Shown here in pieces: positions 7,270 to 9,960 of a stretch of 9,960 nt of DNA. The position numbers and the translations under genes are program-made. Below the pieces are notes generated by a model that worked only from the letters and a program-made list of their open reading frames with translations, had not been told where the DNA came from and made no database searches. The stretch is from Chthoniobacter flavus (GTDB lineage Bacteria; Verrucomicrobiota; Verrucomicrobiia; Chthoniobacterales; DYNR01), in the NCBI GenBank assembly GCA_020720945.1, contig DYNR01000070.1:1-9960 (forward strand). Direction: 5' to 3'. Every line of letters begins with the position of its first letter. Positions within the stretch are counted from its first letter, which is position 1.

Positions 7270-9753
7270 ATGCAACTCCCGAAAATCCCGCGGTTTTTTT
7301 TCAAAACGATTTTCCGCCTGATTCTGTCCACCCTGTTTGTTTTTTTGCCTGCCGCGTTGTCCGCGCTCTACTTCTGGGGGCTTCCCCAACCGCTCACCGA
7401 ACGCCTGACCGCAGCTCTTAGCGGGAAGGAATACCGCGTTTCGATCGGACGGTTGCGCCTCAACCCCTTGCGTGGCCCGGTCGCCGAAAATGTCTCGGTC
7501 AAAAATAAAAACGGGGAAACGCTCCTCCGCCTCGACCGCCTCGTCGTCGCCCTCAACTTGAGCGAGTTGCTCAAAAAGAAAGTCCAAGTCGAAACGCTGG
7601 AACTCGATGAAGCCAATATCGTCCTCCCTGTCGCCCCCGACACGGAAATCGCCGTCTCCAACATCCGCGCGCGCTTGCTTTTGCGCGAAGGCCTCCTGCG
7701 GATTTCTTACGCGAATTTTACTTTCGGGGGAATCCGCGTTTCGCTCACTGGTAACTTGCTCCACCCCTACGACTTCGCCGCATCCAAACTCCCAGAAAAA
7801 CAGCAGCCACCGACTGCACCTCAACCGCTATCGCCCGCTCCGGCAGCTGCCCAGCCTCCACCGTGGAAACCCATTCTCGACATCTTCGAGCAAATTCGTT
7901 TTCCCGACCGCCCCGCCTCGCTCCAGCTCGATGTCTCCGGCGACCTGTCCGACTTGACCTCGCTCTCCGCCAACACGGTTTTGCTGGAATCGGGACACGC
8001 GACTTGGAAAAGCGCTTCCCTCGATTCTCTCCGCCTCGTCGCCGATTACTCCGAGGGCGTTTTGAATATCGAATCTTTGGACGCTTCGGACTCCACGGGC
8101 ACTCTCCACGCCACCGGTTCCTACTCCCACCGCGACGGCAAAGGAAACCTCTTCCTCCGCTCTTCCGCCAACCCTTTCCCGTGGGTTGCCGCAGCAAAAA
8201 ATCTAGACGCTTTGCGCGAAATTTCTATCACCTCTCCGCCCGAGCTAGAAGCCCAGGCAACCGTGGACCGAGCTTCTCAAGAAACGCCTGTTCTTGTCAC
8301 CGGAAGCCTCTCCTTAAAAAATTTTTCCGTCAAGCAAGTCCCTATCACGGAATGGAATGCAAATTTTTCTTGGAAGCCTGGGAAATTTCTGACCCGCGGG
8401 ATGAAGGTTGTTGCCCCTGCCGTCAGCGGGACTTTTGACGCGATGGTCGCAGGCCAGACCGCATATCTTAAAGGCTCAGGGGAAGCGACCCCGACGCTTT
8501 GCATGAACTGGCTCGATGCGGGGATGAAAAAAGTTTTCGGTGCCATGGAAATGCCCTCGCCCGGCAAAGCCTGGGTCTCTTTAGAAATTCCATTAAAAGA
8601 AAGCGCGAAGCTCCGCGGCAACGGGCAGCTTTGGTTAGGAAAAACCGCGTTGCGGGGCGCTTGGATCGATTCGGCTTTTGCGGATTTTCAAATCGCCGAC
8701 CGCGCCGTGACTTATCGCAATATGCAAATCAAAATGGGCAAGGGCGCGGGGACGGGAACTTTCGTTTACGATTTTGGAAAAAAGGAAGTTCGCTTTTCGA
8801 ACATCCACTCGACTCTGCCCCCTGCCCAATTTCTCCTTTGGATCGATGAAGACATCGCCAAGGCTGCCAGCCCGTTTCGGCTTCGCGGCTACCCACTCGT
8901 CCAAGGCGAAGGAAAAGTCGATATGCGCGAACCCGAGAAAACCCGCATCGACCTTTCCGTCTCCGCCAAAGATGGCATTGATTACGAGCTGTTGGGGCGC
9001 GACTTAAACTTCGGAAAAACCGACGCAAAAATCACGGTCCGGGGTCGCATGATGCGAGCCGACATTTCTCGCGCCGCCCTTTTTGGAGGGAGCATCAAAC
9101 TGAAAACGGATGTGTCGTTGGACCGCCGGAACCCGACTTACCAGCTCGGTGTATCGCTGGACAGCGTTGACTTCGCCGCCCTCAACAAGCTTTACTTTGA
9201 CTACGAGGATTCGCAGGGGTGGTTGAGCGGCGATTTTTCCTACCGCGCCCGTTTTTCAGAACAGACCAAACTCGTCGGCAACGGGCGGGTGCGGGTCGAG
9301 GACGGCAATGTTTTCGCTATTCCGATTTTGGGGCCTTTCTCATGGATCATCAACGGGATTTTGCCGGGCGCGGGATACGAAAACGCGCGGCTTGCAACCG
9401 CAGATTTTTCGGTCGCCAACCAGGCAATCCATACGGACAGTTTAGAAATCGTTGGCGACGGGTTCGGCTTGCTCGGCTCCGGCAACATTTTTTTTATGGC
9501 GGACGAGCTGGATATGGACATCCGCTTGAACGCCCGCGGGACGCCGGGAATCTTTCTTTTTCCCGTCAGCAAATTCTTTGAATACTCGTCTTCCGGCAGT
9601 CTTTCGGACCCTGTCTGGCGACCGAAAAATCTTCCCCGCGAACTCTACGGCGAAGGCATCGTCGAAACCGTCACCGCCCCCGTGCGCCAAATTTTGAACC
9701 CTGCCCCCTCGCCCCAACCTCCATCAAAAACCAAGAAAAAGCAAAACCGGTAG
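7270..9753 (+). CDS. AsmA-like inner-membrane-anchored envelope protein
   Basis: Protein of 827 aa with a short basic N-terminus and one membrane segment at about 12-36 (rich in Leu, Phe, Ala). The rest is probably in the periplasm. Residues 40-165 look like the AsmA N-terminal region: a Y-x-V-x-IG-x-L start (55-62), then alternating beta strands such as ENVSVKNKNGETLLRLDRL. Residues about 590-790 match the AsmA-like C-terminal pattern, including GNGRVRVEDGNVFAIPILGPF (670-690), a second strand set around DSLEIVGDGFGLLGSGNI (723-740) and DELDMDIRLNARGTPG (745-760). The middle is long and beta-rich. Two proline-rich linkers stand out, at 174-201 and in the tail at 811-827; the latter ends with basic KTKKKQNR. 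AsmA/TamB/YhdP relatives are thought to form a hydrophobic beta-groove bridging inner and outer membranes for phospholipid transfer, and some affect outer-membrane protein assembly. Which of these applies here cannot be told. It is the last gene of the apparent operon and is followed by a probable terminator. Confidence 0.85.
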   Translation: MQLPKIPRFFFKTIFRLILSTLFVFLPAALSALYFWGLPQPLTERLTAALSGKEYRVSIGRLRLNPLRGPVAENVSVKNKNGETLLRLDRLVVALNLSELLKKKVQVETLELDEANIVLPVAPDTEIAVSNIRARLLLREGLLRISYANFTFGGIRVSLTGNLLHPYDFAASKLPEKQQPPTAPQPLSPAPAAAQPPPWKPILDIFEQIRFPDRPASLQLDVSGDLSDLTSLSANTVLLESGHATWKSASLDSLRLVADYSEGVLNIESLDASDSTGTLHATGSYSHRDGKGNLFLRSSANPFPWVAAAKNLDALREISITSPPELEAQATVDRASQETPVLVTGSLSLKNFSVKQVPITEWNANFSWKPGKFLTRGMKVVAPAVSGTFDAMVAGQTAYLKGSGEATPTLCMNWLDAGMKKVFGAMEMPSPGKAWVSLEIPLKESAKLRGNGQLWLGKTALRGAWIDSAFADFQIADRAVTYRNMQIKMGKGAGTGTFVYDFGKKEVRFSNIHSTLPPAQFLLWIDEDIAKAASPFRLRGYPLVQGEGKVDMREPEKTRIDLSVSAKDGIDYELLGRDLNFGKTDAKITVRGRMMRADISRAALFGGSIKLKTDVSLDRRNPTYQLGVSLDSVDFAALNKLYFDYEDSQGWLSGDFSYRARFSEQTKLVGNGRVRVEDGNVFAIPILGPFSWIINGILPGAGYENARLATADFSVANQAIHTDSLEIVGDGFGLLGSGNIFFMADELDMDIRLNARGTPGIFLFPVSKFFEYSSSGSLSDPVWRPKNLPRELYGEGIVETVTAPVRQILNPAPSPQPPSKTKKKQNR

Positions 9754-9758
9754 CGTTT

Positions 9759-9790
9759 TTGCGGCATCTGCAACGATTTTTTTGTTTTTT
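9759..9790 (+). terminator. Probable intrinsic terminator after the AsmA-like gene
   Basis: Five bases after the stop codon, TTGCGG (9759-9764) pairs with CTGCAA (9768-9773) through a 3-base loop, with one G:U pair. T-runs follow at 9777-9783 and 9785-9790. The stem is short and the T-run begins 3 bases after it, so strength is uncertain. A second inverted repeat, AACGAT (9772-9777) with ATCGTT (9793-9798), encloses the T-runs. Position directly after the last gene favours a terminator for the operon. Confidence 0.5.
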
Positions 9791-9849
9791 CTATCGTTTG
9801 TAACTCGTTGTTGTTGAGGTAGATAAATCTTTTTGATTTTCCGGAGTTC

Positions 9850-9894
9850 AAAAAAATAAAAAAAGTGCTTGCGCTGTTTGCGATTTTATAGCAT
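9850..9894 (+). promoter_or_regulatory. Promoter-like AT-rich region with paired A-tracts
   Basis: Two runs of seven A (9850-9856 and 9858-9864) lie directly upstream of TTGCGC (9869-9874), as an UP element would lie before a -35 box. TATAGC (9887-9892) and TAGCAT (9889-9894) are the closest -10 candidates, but their spacings of 12 and 14 bases are shorter than the usual 17. The arrangement suggests a promoter for whatever starts near or beyond the window edge, without fitting a sigma-70 consensus well. Confidence 0.3.
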
Positions 9895-9902
9895 TTTCGC
9901 AA
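9878..9902. repeat. Inverted repeat TTGCGA-N13-TCGCAA
   Basis: Perfect 6-base half-sites at 9878-9883 and 9897-9902 with an AT-rich 13-base spacer, giving centres 19 bases apart, roughly two helical turns. The repeat covers the -10-like sequence of the promoter-like region, which is where an operator for a dimeric regulator would sit. Short repeats like this also arise by chance in AT-rich DNA. Confidence 0.3.
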
Positions 9903-9919
9903 TTGTTCTGGGGGGAACA

Positions 9920-9960
9920 GTAGGCCGTCGCAACACTCGTTGCGGCGGCCTACAACTTTT
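9920..9960 (+). terminator. Strong hairpin followed by a short T-run (terminator or structured leader)
   Basis: GTAGGCCGTCGCAAC (9920-9934) pairs with GTTGCGGCGGCCTAC (9939-9953) over all 15 positions, with one G:U pair, around the loop ACTC. AAC and then TTTT reach the window edge, so the full length of the T-run is unknown. The complementary strand has no T-run after the stem, so if it is a terminator it acts on + strand transcripts. A smaller hairpin, TGTTC (9904-9908) with GAACA (9915-9919) around a G-rich loop, abuts it. It could equally be part of a 5' leader, a small RNA or a dispersed palindromic repeat. Confidence 0.5.

Noticed and set aside
9645..9902. 85-codon - strand open frame starting in the intergenic region and running into the end of the AsmA-like gene
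   Set aside because: No recognisable domain, overlaps the real gene for more than 100 bases, and its N-terminal part simply translates the AT-rich terminator and promoter-like DNA.
1..9960. CRISPR array, insertion sequence, tRNA or rRNA
   Set aside because: No regularly spaced repeats, transposase-like reading frame with flanking inverted repeats, or recognisable tRNA/rRNA sequence was seen on either strand.

Overview
The window holds four tightly packed genes, all on the + strand, with almost no intergenic DNA until the last 207 bases. In order they are a glutamine-hydrolysing asparagine synthetase (asnB-type, 50-1945), the excinuclease ABC subunit A gene uvrA (1985-4873), a gene for a large exported tetratricopeptide-repeat (TPR) protein (4870-7266), and a gene for an AsmA-like membrane-anchored envelope protein (7270-9753). 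Two calls are secure from motifs: AsnB-type and UvrA. The other two are secure as architectures (signal peptide plus TPR solenoid; N-terminal membrane anchor plus AsmA-like C-terminal region), but their precise functions are unknown.

Organism: the sequence is moderately GC-rich, and the AsmA-like protein implies a diderm (Gram-negative-type) envelope. The TPR protein ends in a conserved-looking basic/aromatic tail (RLRLENFLWEE) and is coupled to an AsmA-like gene. This reminds me of Verrucomicrobiota (Opitutia-like), but that is inference from memory, not something a marker gene in the window proves.

Layout and expression: asnB and uvrA are separated by only 39 bases with no visible terminator. 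uvrA and the TPR gene overlap in an ATGA stop/start, and the TPR and AsmA-like genes are 3 bases apart with a strong Shine-Dalgarno sequence inside the end of the TPR gene. The last three genes therefore look like one translationally linked unit, and asnB probably reads into it. After the AsmA-like gene there is a short hairpin followed by T-runs (probable terminator). Next comes a very AT-rich stretch with paired A-tracts and promoter-like and inverted-repeat sequence, then two small hairpins, the second a near-perfect 15-bp stem running to the window edge. No start codon for a following gene is convincing.

How the genes may work together: asparagine synthesis and nucleotide excision repair are cytoplasmic housekeeping functions. 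The two downstream products are predicted to act in the inner membrane and periplasm, perhaps in envelope assembly or lipid transport. I see no mobile element, CRISPR array, tRNA or rRNA. Nothing in the window clearly amounts to a new defence or biosynthetic system. The points most worth a second look are the uvrA-TPR-AsmA linkage, the uncharacterised TPR/AsmA pair and the structured non-coding segment at 9845-9960.
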